From Alphaproteobacteria bacterium (GTDB lineage: Bacteria > Pseudomonadota > Alphaproteobacteria > Acetobacterales > Acetobacteraceae): a stretch of 64,000 bases of DNA. A program made the position numbers and the translations under genes. Under the pieces are notes generated by a model. That model was given only the letters and a program-made list of their open reading frames with translations. It did not search any database and was not told the origin of the DNA. The DNA lies in NCBI GenBank assembly GCA_020850755.1, contig JADZEB010000037.1, positions 1 through 64,000 of the forward strand. Reading direction: 5' to 3'. Positions 1 through 8,280 of this stretch are shown piece by piece. How positions within the stretch are numbered: the stretch's first letter is position 1; each line of letters begins with the position of its first letter.

Positions 1-516
1 CTCGAACTGCCCGTAGATGTCCTTCTGCACCGCCTCGAAATTGGCGTCCTTGCTGCGCTTGGCGAACTCGGTGCCGAGGATCTCCTCCCAGTTCGGGCCC
101 CACTCGATCTTCTCCATCCGCTGCCCGGTGATCAGGCTGACGGGACGGGCCACCGGCATCGCCTGGCTTTCGGGCGCGGTCTGCAGGTGGGTGTAGTCGA
201 AGGTGAAGGGCTCGTAATAGTCGTCGATCTCCGGCAAATGCGGGTTGGCGAAGATCTTGGCCAGGAGCCGCCAGCGCCCGCCCATGCGCGGGCGGATGCC
301 GCCCGAGCGCGTGCGGACCCAGCCGCCCTGCCACTTCGCCTGGTTCTCCCAGTCCTTGGGATAGCCGATGCCCGGCTTGGTCTCGACATTGTTGAACCAG
401 GCGTATTCCACGCCCTCGCGGCTGGTCCAGACCTGCTTGCACGTGACCGAGCAGGTATGGCAGCCGATGCACTTGTCGAGGTTCAGGACCATCGCGATCT
501 GCGCGCGGACCTTCAT
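1..516 (-). CDS. narH: Respiratory nitrate reductase beta subunit (N-terminal part)
   Basis: This is the iron-sulfur electron-transfer subunit of the membrane-bound nitrate reductase. It passes electrons from the NarI haems to NarG on the cytoplasmic face. Only the first 172 codons lie in the window; the 3' part runs off the left edge. The start ATG (514-516) is preceded by a clear AGGAGA ribosome binding site. The N-terminus begins MKVRAQIAMVLNLDKC and carries the first 4Fe-4S motif, with cysteines at residues 16, 19, 22 and 26. The gene follows narG by 28 bp, so it is a co-transcribed operon member. narJ and narI would be expected beyond the edge, but this cannot be seen. Confidence 0.97.
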   Translation of the reverse strand, partial: MKVRAQIAMVLNLDKCIGCHTCSVTCKQVWTSREGVEYAWFNNVETKPGIGYPKDWENQAKWQGGWVRTRSGGIRPRMGGRWRLLAKIFANPHLPEIDDYYEPFTFDYTHLQTAPESQAMPVARPVSLITGQRMEKIEWGPNWEEILGTEFAKRSKDANFEAVQKDIYGQFE

Positions 517-544
517 GGCTTGCTCTCCTTTCCCGCGTGCGATG

Positions 545-3500
545 CTATTCGGCGGCCTGCAGATCGGCGTCCGGCGCGGTCAGCCGCGGCCCGTCCAGCC
601 AATCCACCTTGGCCATCTTGCGCACCACCACGAATTCGTCGCGGTTGACGCCGATCGTGCCGTGGTAGTTGAAGCCCCAGGCGAGCTGCGCGTAGCCGCC
701 GATCATGTGCGTGGGCTTGAGCACCGCGCGCGTGACCGAGTTGTGGATGCCGCCGCGCGCGTTGGTGATCTCGCTGCCCGGCACGTTCACGATCTTCTCC
801 TGGGCGTGGTACATCATGATCATGCCTTCGGGCACGCGCTGGCTCACCACCGCGCGCGCAACCAGCGCGCCGTTGATGTTGAAGGCCTCGACCCAGTCAT
901 TGTCCTCGATGCCGGCCTTCTTCGCGTCCACCTCCGACAGCCACACGATCGGCCCGCCGCGCGAAAGCGTGAGCATGATCAGGTTGTCGGTATAGGTGGA
1001 GTGGATGCCCCATTTCTGGTGCGGTGTGATGAAGTTCAGCACCACCTCCTTGTTGCCGTTGCTGCGCGTGCCCAGCATCGGCGCGATCGTCTTGAGATCG
1101 ACCGGAGGCTTGTAGAGGCAGAGCGCCTCGCCGAAGGCCAGCATCCAGGGGTGATCCTGGTAGAGCTGCTGGCGACCCGACAGCGTGCGCCAGGGGATCA
1201 GCTCGTGCACGTTCGTATAGCCGGCGGTGTAGCAGACCTCCTCGCTCTCGAGTCCCGACCAGGTGGGAGAGGAGATGATCTTGCGCGGCTGCGCCTGGAG
1301 GTCGCGGAAGCGCAGCGCCTCGTGCTCGCGCGGGATGGCAAGGTGGGTGTGGTCGCGGCCGGTGATCTTGGACAGCGAGGCCCAGGACTTCACCGCGACA
1401 TGGCCGTTCGTCTCGGGCGCGAGCGAGAGCACCACCTCGGCCGCGTCGATGTCGGTCTCGATGCGGGCGAGCTTGCCGTCCACGCCCGGCACGCTGGTCT
1501 CGCCGTTCAGCTTGCGCAGGAACTCGACCTCGGCCTCGGTCTTCCAGGCGATGCCCTTGCCGCCGTTGCCGACCTTGGCCATCAGGGGCCCGAGCGCGGT
1601 GAAGCGTGCGTAGGTGCTGGGATAGTCGCGTTCCACCACCGTGATCGCCGGCATGGTCTTGCCCGGCACCGGATCGCACTCGCCCTTGCGCCAGTCCTTG
1701 ACGCTGTGCGTCTGGCCGAGTTCCTGCGGGCTGTCATGCATCAGGGGCGTCAGCACGATGTCCTTCTCGACGCCGAGATGGCCCTTGCAGACGCTGCTGA
1801 AGCGCTTGGCGATGCCCTTGAAGATCTCCCAGTCCGAGCGCGCCTCCCAGGCCGGATCGACCGCGGCCGAGAGCGGGTGGATGAAGGGATGCATGTCCGA
1901 GGTGTTGAGGTCGTGCTTCTCGTACCAGGTGGCGGTGGGCAGCACGATGTCGGAATACATGCAGGTCGTGCTCATGCGGAAGTCGAGCGTGACCAGCAGG
2001 TCGAGCTTGCCTTGCGGCGCCTCGGCATGCCACGCGACATCCTCGGGCTTCTGGCCGCCTTCCTCGCCCAGATCCTTGCCCTGCACGCCATGCTGCGTGC
2101 CGAGCAGGTGCTTGAGGAAATACTCGTGCCCCTTGCCCGACGAGCCGAGCAGGTTCGAGCGCCAGACGAACAGGTTGCGCGGGAAGTTGCGCGGATTGTC
2201 CGGGTCCTCGCAGCTCATCTGCAGGGCGCCGGATTTCAGCCGCTCGACCAGATAAGGCGCCGGCTCCTTGCCCGCCGCCGCCGCCGCCTTCGAGAGCGCG
2301 ATCGGATTGTCGGCAAGCTGCGGCGCGGAAGGCAGCCAGCCCATCCGCTCGGCGCGCACGTTGAAATCGATCAGGCTGCCCGAGAGCGAACCGGCATGCG
2401 TGGGCGAGAGGATCTCGCCGAGCGACAGCCGCTCGTAGCGCCACTGGTTCGTGTGCGCATACCAGAAGCTGGTCGAGTTCATCTGCCGCGGCGGGCGGTG
2501 CCAATCGAGCGCGAAGGCGAGCGGCGTCCAGCCGGTCTGCGGGCGCAGCTTCTCCTGGCCGACATAGTGCGCCCAGCCGCCGCCCGACTGGCCGACGCAG
2601 CCGCACATCGCAAGCAGGTTGATGATGCCGCGATAGATCATGTCGCCGTGATACCAGTGGTTGATCGCCGCGCCGAGGATCACCATCGACTTGCCGTTGG
2701 TCTTCTCGGCATTGTCGGCGAATTCGCGCGCGGTGGTGATGATCTTGGCGCGCGGCACGCCGCACACCGCCTCGGCCCAGGCCGGGGTGTAGGGAGCGTC
2801 GGCATCGTAGGTGGCGCCCACGGGCTCCGCGCCGAAGCCGCGATTGACGCCGTAGTTGGCCAGGAACAGGTCATAGACCGTGGCCACGCGCGCGGTGGAG
2901 CCGTCCTTCAGCGTGACCGTCTTCACCGGCACGGTGCGCGTGACGATCTCGCCGCGGCTGGTCTTGTTGAAGAAGTCGGGCGCGCGGTCGCCGAAATAGG
3001 GGAAGGAGACCTCGGCCATGCCGTCGCCGCCTTCGGCCAAGCTCAGGCGCGGCTTGACCTCCTCGCCCGTGCTGCCGTCGCGGCCTTCCAGGTTCCACTT
3101 GCCCTGCTCGCCCCAGCGGTAGCCGATAGAGCCGGTGGGCACATAGAGCGCGCCGGTGGCATCGTTGATCGCCACCGTCTTCCAGTCGGGGTTGTTGGCC
3201 TGCCCGCCATCGCCGGGCAGGTCGGAGGCGCGGAGCTGGCGCTCGGCGACCAGCTTGCCGTCCTTCTCGGCCAGGCGCACCAGCATCGGCATGTCGGTGT
3301 AGCGGCGGCAATAGTCGAGGAAGTACTCGCCGCGGCCCTTGGCGTGCCACTCGGACAGGATGACGTGGCCCATCGCCATCGCCAACGCCGCGTCGGTGCC
3401 CTGCTTCGGATGCAGCCAGAGGTCGGCGAACTTCGACGCCTCGGAATAGTCGGGCGTCACCGTGACGATCTTGGTGCCCTTGTAGCGCGCCTCGGTCATG

Positions 3501-4300
3501 AAGTGGGCGTCGGGCGTGCGCGTCTGCGGCACGTTCGAGCCCCACATCATGATGAAGCCGGCATTGTACGAGTCCGCGCTCTCGGGCACGTCGGTCTGCT
3601 CGCCCCAGGTCTGCGGCGAGGACGGAGGCAGGTCGCAATACCAGTCGTAGAAGCTCATGCACACGCCGCCGATGAGCGAGAGGTAGCGCGTGCCGGCGGC
3701 ATAGGAGACCATGCTCATCGCCGGAATGGGCGAGAAGCCGATCACGCGGTCGGGCCCGTAGGTCTTGACCGTGTAGGCGTTGGCCGCGGCGATCGCCTCC
3801 TCGGCCTCGTCCCAGGTCACGCGCACGAAGCCGCCCATGCCGCGCGCGCTCTTGTATTCGCGGGCCTTGGCCGGGTCCTCGACGATCGAGGCCCAGGCCA
3901 GCACGGGGTCGCCGAACTTGTTCTTCGCCGCGCGCCAGAGCTGGACCAGCCGCTTCCTCATCATCGGGTATTTCAGCCGGTTCGCGCTGTAGAGATACCA
4001 GCTGTAGGAGGCGCCGCGCGAACAGCCGCGCGGCTCGTGGTTGGGCAGGTCGGGGCGCGTGCGCGGATAGTCGGTCTGCTGCGTCTCCCACGTCACGATC
4101 CCGCCCTTGACGTAGATCTTCCACGAGCAGGAGCCGGTGCAGTTGGTGCCGTGGGTGGAGCGCACGATCTTGTCGTGCGCCCAGCGCTGGCGGTAGGCCT
4201 CCTCCCAGGCGCGGGATTCGTTCGTCACCGTGCCGTGCTGGCCGGAGAAGCCGTCCACGTTGCGCCGGAAGAACATCAGCCGGTCGAGGAAATGGCTCAT
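545..4300 (-). CDS. narG: Respiratory nitrate reductase alpha subunit
   Basis: This is the catalytic molybdenum-bisMGD subunit that reduces nitrate to nitrite in anaerobic respiration. It has 1251 residues, the usual full length for NarG. The FS0 cluster ligands are visible as His50, Cys54, Cys58 and Cys93. The molybdenum-ligating aspartate lies at about residue 223 in the motif WYCDLPPSSP. The ATG at 4298-4300 has a GGAGA ribosome binding site. The gene sits between narK2 and narH in a leftward operon. There is no twin-arginine leader, consistent with a cytoplasm-facing Nar enzyme rather than periplasmic Nap. Confidence 0.98.
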   Translation of the reverse strand: MSHFLDRLMFFRRNVDGFSGQHGTVTNESRAWEEAYRQRWAHDKIVRSTHGTNCTGSCSWKIYVKGGIVTWETQQTDYPRTRPDLPNHEPRGCSRGASYSWYLYSANRLKYPMMRKRLVQLWRAAKNKFGDPVLAWASIVEDPAKAREYKSARGMGGFVRVTWDEAEEAIAAANAYTVKTYGPDRVIGFSPIPAMSMVSYAAGTRYLSLIGGVCMSFYDWYCDLPPSSPQTWGEQTDVPESADSYNAGFIMMWGSNVPQTRTPDAHFMTEARYKGTKIVTVTPDYSEASKFADLWLHPKQGTDAALAMAMGHVILSEWHAKGRGEYFLDYCRRYTDMPMLVRLAEKDGKLVAERQLRASDLPGDGGQANNPDWKTVAINDATGALYVPTGSIGYRWGEQGKWNLEGRDGSTGEEVKPRLSLAEGGDGMAEVSFPYFGDRAPDFFNKTSRGEIVTRTVPVKTVTLKDGSTARVATVYDLFLANYGVNRGFGAEPVGATYDADAPYTPAWAEAVCGVPRAKIITTAREFADNAEKTNGKSMVILGAAINHWYHGDMIYRGIINLLAMCGCVGQSGGGWAHYVGQEKLRPQTGWTPLAFALDWHRPPRQMNSTSFWYAHTNQWRYERLSLGEILSPTHAGSLSGSLIDFNVRAERMGWLPSAPQLADNPIALSKAAAAAGKEPAPYLVERLKSGALQMSCEDPDNPRNFPRNLFVWRSNLLGSSGKGHEYFLKHLLGTQHGVQGKDLGEEGGQKPEDVAWHAEAPQGKLDLLVTLDFRMSTTCMYSDIVLPTATWYEKHDLNTSDMHPFIHPLSAAVDPAWEARSDWEIFKGIAKRFSSVCKGHLGVEKDIVLTPLMHDSPQELGQTHSVKDWRKGECDPVPGKTMPAITVVERDYPSTYARFTALGPLMAKVGNGGKGIAWKTEAEVEFLRKLNGETSVPGVDGKLARIETDIDAAEVVLSLAPETNGHVAVKSWASLSKITGRDHTHLAIPREHEALRFRDLQAQPRKIISSPTWSGLESEEVCYTAGYTNVHELIPWRTLSGRQQLYQDHPWMLAFGEALCLYKPPVDLKTIAPMLGTRSNGNKEVVLNFITPHQKWGIHSTYTDNLIMLTLSRGGPIVWLSEVDAKKAGIEDNDWVEAFNINGALVARAVVSQRVPEGMIMMYHAQEKIVNVPGSEITNARGGIHNSVTRAVLKPTHMIGGYAQLAWGFNYHGTIGVNRDEFVVVRKMAKVDWLDGPRLTAPDADLQAAE

Positions 4301-4357
4301 CGTTCAATCTCCGTCTTGATCAATCGTCGTTGCCGATCGCTGCCATGGGCCGCGCGA

Positions 4358-5719
4358 TCAGCACGGCTTCTCCGCGCCGCGGCGCGCGTAGTACCACCAG
4401 TTCAGGCCGAGGCAGACCGCGAAGTAGACGATCGCCCAGTAGAAGAATGCGTTCGGCGTGCCGAAGAAGGCGAAGGACTGGCCCAGCAGCATGCCGAAGG
4501 CGAAGGGTCCGTAGGCCGCCATCGCCGATGTCCAGCCGATCACGCCGGCGGCCTGGCGCGGGGCGAACAGCATCGGCATTTGCTTGAAGGTAGACGCGTT
4601 GCCCACGCCCGAGAAGAAAAACAGGCCCAGCATCAGCCACAGGAAGGGCGCGAACTCGGCCATCGAGCTCGGGGTGGTGTAGAGGGTTACGCCGATGGTG
4701 CAGGCTATCATGCCGGCGGCGGCGATCTGCGTTACCCGCGCACCGCCAAGCTTGTCGCTGAGCGGACCGCCAATGATGCGCGAGATCGATCCCACCAGCG
4801 GGCCGAGATAGGCGTAGGTGAGCGGATCAGGCGCGCCCGGCAACTGGCCGAAGCACTGGCGGATCAGCAGCGGGAAGGTGGCCGACAGGCCGGAGAAGGT
4901 GCCGAAGGTCATGATGTAGAGCAGCGTCATGACCAGCGCGTGCTTCATGCGGAAGATGTCGAACTGCTCGCGGAAGTTGGCGCGCACCGGCACGCTGCGC
5001 AGCCAGAGCAAGGCGGCAATGCCCATCAGCGCGATCAGCGGCACGTAGATCGCGGTCGCGTTCTGCAGCCACATCGGGGATGTGGCCTGGCCGCGGGTGA
5101 AGGTCTGCGGCGTGCCGATCAGCGTGCCGGCCAGCGCGAAGCCGATCACCCAGGGGGTGATGAACTGCACCACGCTGACGCCGAAATTGCCGATGCCCGC
5201 CTGGATCGCCAGCGCCGTGCCTTGCAGGCGCTTGGGGAAGAACAGGCTGGTCGAGGGCATGAAGGAGCTGAAATTGCCCCCGCCGAGGCCGGCCAGGAAC
5301 GCAAGCAGCATCAGGATCCAGTAGGGCGTGGCCGGATCCTGCACCGCATAGATCCAGCCTACCGCCGGGATCAGCAGCGACAGGGTGGAGAAGCCCACCA
5401 CGTGCCGCGTGCCGTAGATCGGGATCAGGAAGGTGTGGATGATGCGCAAGGTGCCGCCGGCAAGGCCGGGCATCGCCGCCAGCCAGAAGAGCTGCCCGGT
5501 GGTGAGCTGGAAGCCCACCCCCGGTAGGCGCACCACCAATGCCGAGACCACGAACCAGACGATGAAGGCCAGGATCAGGTTGGCGGTGGTGATGATCAGC
5601 GTGCGCCAGGCCAGCGTGCTGCCGCCGCTTTCCCAGAAGCCCTTGTCCTCGGGCTCCCAGCGCTCGATCCACGTGCCGCGCACCACGGGGCCGGCTGCGG
5701 CGGCTGCTTGGTTGGCCAT
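4358..5719 (-). CDS. narK: NarK2-type nitrate/nitrite transporter
   Basis: This is a major facilitator superfamily transporter of the nitrate/nitrite porter family, 453 residues with about 12 membrane segments. It resembles E. coli NarK: it has the N-terminal WEPEDKGFW box, nitrate-signature-like motifs GLGGGNFSSFMPS and FSGVGNASTFKQMP, and arginines in LRIIHTFLIP and SRIIGGPLSDKLG at the expected substrate-binding helices. In two-transporter nar operons the NarK2 type is usually a nitrate/nitrite antiporter. AGGAGA precedes the ATG. It lies between narK1 and narG, so it is co-expressed with the enzyme it feeds. Confidence 0.95.
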   Translation of the reverse strand: MANQAAAAAGPVVRGTWIERWEPEDKGFWESGGSTLAWRTLIITTANLILAFIVWFVVSALVVRLPGVGFQLTTGQLFWLAAMPGLAGGTLRIIHTFLIPIYGTRHVVGFSTLSLLIPAVGWIYAVQDPATPYWILMLLAFLAGLGGGNFSSFMPSTSLFFPKRLQGTALAIQAGIGNFGVSVVQFITPWVIGFALAGTLIGTPQTFTRGQATSPMWLQNATAIYVPLIALMGIAALLWLRSVPVRANFREQFDIFRMKHALVMTLLYIMTFGTFSGLSATFPLLIRQCFGQLPGAPDPLTYAYLGPLVGSISRIIGGPLSDKLGGARVTQIAAAGMIACTIGVTLYTTPSSMAEFAPFLWLMLGLFFFSGVGNASTFKQMPMLFAPRQAAGVIGWTSAMAAYGPFAFGMLLGQSFAFFGTPNAFFYWAIVYFAVCLGLNWWYYARRGAEKPC

Positions 5720-5794
5720 GTACTTTTCTCCTGTCAGCGGAGCGATAGGTCGGCGTGCTGCACGCGCGGGTGGGCGGGAGGACGGGGGGCCTTC

Positions 5795-7192
5795 TCAGGC
5801 CACCTTCGCCCCCGCCAGCGCCTCGCGTGCACGCTCGTTGGCCTGACGCAGCTTTTGCAGTTCGAGGTGAAGCGATTCGAGTTCCGGCAGGTCGCGCGGG
5901 CCGCGCAGCTCGGGATGGGCCTGCTTCTCCATCCGCCGGATGGCGCCGTGCATCCAGACCAGCGACACGGCGACGATCAGGAACATCAGCATGAAGCAGG
6001 ATGTCCAGACGCCGGTCAGGTCGTTCAGCGCGCCGAAGGCGATCGGCAGGATCCAGCCGCCCAGCCCGCCGATCAGCCCGACGATGCCGCCGACCGAGCC
6101 GACATGGCCCGGATAGTAGACCGGGATGTGCTTGTAGACCGCCGCCTTGCCCAGGCTCATGAAGAAGCCGAGCGCGAAGGTGAACAGGGTGAAGGGAACG
6201 AAGCCGAGCGCGATCGTGAACTCGATCGGGCCGCGGATGCCGTTCACCACGTAGCGGGTGGCCGGGTAGGACAGCACGAAGCAGCAGACGACCGAGCCGA
6301 TGAAGGTCCAGTACATCACCTTGCGCGCGCCATACTTGTCCGACAGCGTGCCGCCGAGGATGCGGAACACCGAGCCGGGCACCGAATAGGCGGCGCCGAG
6401 CAGGCCCGCGGTGATGATGTCGAGCCCGTAGACGCCGACATAGTAGCGCGGCAGCCAGAGCGCCAGCGCCACGAAGCCGCCGAACACGAAGAAGTAGTAG
6501 AGCGAGAAGCGCCAGACCTGGATGTTGGCCAGCGGCTTCAGCATCGCCGACATCGGCTCGGGCTTCAGCCCGGCGGCGCGGCGCGCGGCAAGCTGCGGAT
6601 CGTCGCGGGTGGTGAACCAGAACACGATCGCCGTGACCACGAGGCCGATGGCCCAGAGCTGCGCCACCATCTTCCAGCCGAAGGCGACCATTACCACCGG
6701 CGCGAGGAACTTGGTCACCGCCGCACCGACATTGCCGGCGCCGAAGATGCCAAGCGCAGTGCCCTGCTTCTCTTTCGGGAACCACTTCGAGACATAGGCG
6801 ATGCCGACGGCGAAAGACCCGCCGGCGATACCCACGCCAAGCGCGGCGATCAGGAAGGTGGTGTAGTCATAGGCGAAAGTGAGCAGCCAGGTCGCCACCG
6901 CGGCCGACAGCATCACGCCGGTATAGACGATGCGTCCGCCATACTGGTCGGTCCAGATGCCGAGCATCAGCCGCACCAGGCTGCCGGTCAGGATCGGCGT
7001 GCCGATCAGCAGGCCGAACTGCGTGTCGTTGAGGTTGAGATCGCGTTTGATCTGCACGCCGATGATCGAGAAGATCGTCCACACGGCGAAGCAGACGGTG
7101 AAGGCCCCGGTGCTCATCCACAGGGCGACTTGCTGGCCCGGAACGGCGCCGGTTACTGGCCCGGAGGGCATGGCTTGCGATTGGGCGGTCAT
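5795..7192 (-). CDS. narK: NarK1-type nitrate transporter
   Basis: This is the second nitrate/nitrite porter of the operon, about 465 residues. The start at 7190-7192 (MTAQSQAMPSG) is preferred over an in-frame upstream extension that would run through the promoter. It has paired MFS motifs (VRLMLGIWTDQYGGR and FRILGGTLSDKYGARK) and nitrate-signature helices GIAGGSFAVGIAYVSKWFP and FFMSLGKAAVYKHIPVYYP. The C-terminus is a charged coiled-coil-like tail rich in Leu, Glu and Arg. NarK1-type proteins are generally nitrate/proton symporters that start uptake before nitrite accumulates. This is the first gene of the leftward nar operon, downstream of an FNR-like site. Confidence 0.94.
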   Translation of the reverse strand: MTAQSQAMPSGPVTGAVPGQQVALWMSTGAFTVCFAVWTIFSIIGVQIKRDLNLNDTQFGLLIGTPILTGSLVRLMLGIWTDQYGGRIVYTGVMLSAAVATWLLTFAYDYTTFLIAALGVGIAGGSFAVGIAYVSKWFPKEKQGTALGIFGAGNVGAAVTKFLAPVVMVAFGWKMVAQLWAIGLVVTAIVFWFTTRDDPQLAARRAAGLKPEPMSAMLKPLANIQVWRFSLYYFFVFGGFVALALWLPRYYVGVYGLDIITAGLLGAAYSVPGSVFRILGGTLSDKYGARKVMYWTFIGSVVCCFVLSYPATRYVVNGIRGPIEFTIALGFVPFTLFTFALGFFMSLGKAAVYKHIPVYYPGHVGSVGGIVGLIGGLGGWILPIAFGALNDLTGVWTSCFMLMFLIVAVSLVWMHGAIRRMEKQAHPELRGPRDLPELESLHLELQKLRQANERAREALAGAKVA

Positions 7193-7271
7193 GGCTGGCT
7201 CCCGCAGAACACATCGCGGCAATCGAACCGCGTTGCGTGCGCCAACCATGACCGCGCTATGGGCGCAGGAC

Positions 7272-7285
7272 TTGCGCCAGATCAA
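7272..7285 (-). promoter_or_regulatory. Imperfect FNR-type box upstream of the nar operon
   Basis: TTGCGCCAGATCAA matches the FNR/Dnr consensus TTGA-N6-TCAA at 7 of 8 informative bases. Its centre lies about 86 bp upstream of the narK1 start. A CATGGT hexamer at 7245-7250 on the minus strand would place transcription start near 7238, which puts the box at about -41. The geometry of a class II activator site is seen in the sequence; binding is inferred. Confidence 0.5.
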
Positions 7286-7365
7286 TTTCGCCGCGACTGC
7301 ACAAGGTTTTTGCACTGCGGCACGAACTGCGCCAAACTGGCACTTGCGGAGTGCCGGCTTTTCGC

Positions 7366-7379
7366 TTGATTTTTGTCAA
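7366..7379 (+). promoter_or_regulatory. Perfect FNR/Dnr box upstream of the regulator gene
   Basis: TTGATTTTTGTCAA is a full match to the TTGA-N6-TCAA operator of FNR/Anr/Dnr proteins. Its centre (7372.5) is exactly 41.5 bp before the A of the regulator's ATG at 7414. A TATCAG hexamer at 7401-7406 sits where a -10 element would be. This predicts positive autoregulation and a leaderless transcript. Confidence 0.7.
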
Positions 7380-7413
7380 GCACATCCACGCCCGGGGTTG
7401 TATCAGTATACCA

Positions 7414-8184
7414 ATGATCACCTCTCGCACCACGACATGGGAGCTTGCGCGCTCCACGCCGCTGTTCAGCGCGGTGGGCGAGGCGGTGATGTCGCGCCTG
7501 ATGCGCGGCGCCCTGGTGCAGGTGCTGCCCAAGGGCGCGGTGCTGTTCGAGGAAGGCGCCGAGGCGAACTTCGTGCACCTGATCCTATCCGGCTCGGTCG
7601 GGCTCACCGCCTCGGCGGGGAAGCCGGACTCGACCGTGGTCGAAATCTTCCGCGACGGCGAACTGTTCGTCGCGCCGGCCGCGATCCTCGAACTGCCCTA
7701 TCTCGTCTCGGCGGTGGTGCTGGCCGATTCGCGCATCCTGTTCCTGCCGGCCGACAATTTCCGCGCCGCGCTCGATGCCGAGCCCAAGCTCGCGCGCGCG
7801 ATGGTGAATGTGCTCGCGCGCCATTGGCGCCTGCTGGTCGAGCAGATCAAGGACCTCAAGCTGCGCCAGGCGGCCGAGCGGCTGGCCGCCTTCCTGGTGG
7901 CCCAGGCCGAGGCGGCGGGCGGGCCGGCCGCGGCGGCTGCCGGTAAGCCGGTCGGCAAGGAGGGTGCGGCCCCGGGCGCGCCGGCCGGTTCGGCCAGCGG
8001 CGGGGCGAGCACGATCGCCCTGCGCGAGCCGCGCAACATGCTCGCCGCGCGGCTCGGCATGACGCCGGAGAGCCTGTCGCGCGCCTTCGCCCAGCTCGAG
8101 GCCGAGGGTGTGGTCTCGGAGGGGCGCGCCGTGCACATCGCCGACCTTGCGCGGCTGCGCCGCTACTGCGCGCTGGAAGGCTGA
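7414..8184 (+). CDS. CRP/FNR family regulator, Dnr-like
   Basis: This is a 256-residue CRP/FNR-superfamily activator that probably controls the divergent nar operon. A cyclic-nucleotide-binding-type beta roll spans about residues 15-120, followed by a dimerisation helix and a helix-turn-helix at about 205-232. The recognition helix reads TPESLSRAFAQL with E219, S222 and R223, the E-x-x-S-R pattern that reads TTGA half-sites. The FNR N-terminal cysteine cluster is absent; the only cysteine is C252. It is therefore not an FNR-type Fe-S oxygen sensor and is more like Dnr/NNR. A roughly 30-residue Ala/Gly/Pro insert (about 167-198) precedes the HTH. No Shine-Dalgarno is seen before the ATG at 7414. 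An in-frame ATG at 7351 lies upstream of the FNR box and is not favoured. Confidence 0.88.
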   Translation: MITSRTTTWELARSTPLFSAVGEAVMSRLMRGALVQVLPKGAVLFEEGAEANFVHLILSGSVGLTASAGKPDSTVVEIFRDGELFVAPAAILELPYLVSAVVLADSRILFLPADNFRAALDAEPKLARAMVNVLARHWRLLVEQIKDLKLRQAAERLAAFLVAQAEAAGGPAAAAAGKPVGKEGAAPGAPAGSASGGASTIALREPRNMLAARLGMTPESLSRAFAQLEAEGVVSEGRAVHIADLARLRRYCALEG

Positions 8185-8226
8185 GGCGGGCGGGCGCGGC
8201 CGCCGGCGGGGCGGCGCCAAACGAAA

Positions 8227-8252
8227 CGGGGCGGGGTTCGCGCCCCGCCCCG
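8227..8252. terminator. GC hairpin between convergent genes
   Basis: A perfect 10-bp stem (CGGGGCGGGG / CCCCGCCCCG) with a TTCGCG loop lies between the convergent regulator and monooxygenase genes. There is no U-tract on either strand, so intrinsic termination is uncertain. It may act as a bidirectional stop or as an mRNA 3' stabiliser. Confidence 0.45.
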
Positions 8253-8280
8253 ATCCGTTGGCAGTGTTGGTGCGCGGCGC

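Noticed and set aside
4316-4323. TTGATCAA upstream of narG as an FNR site
   Set aside because: The two half-sites are adjacent without the required 6-bp spacer, and narG is 58 bp after narK2 in the same operon.
368-5527. A 1719-codon open frame on the plus strand across the nar genes
   Set aside because: It runs antisense to narG and narK2, which carry full protein-family motifs. The frame is rich in His, Arg, Ala and Val, a typical shadow of high-GC codon use.
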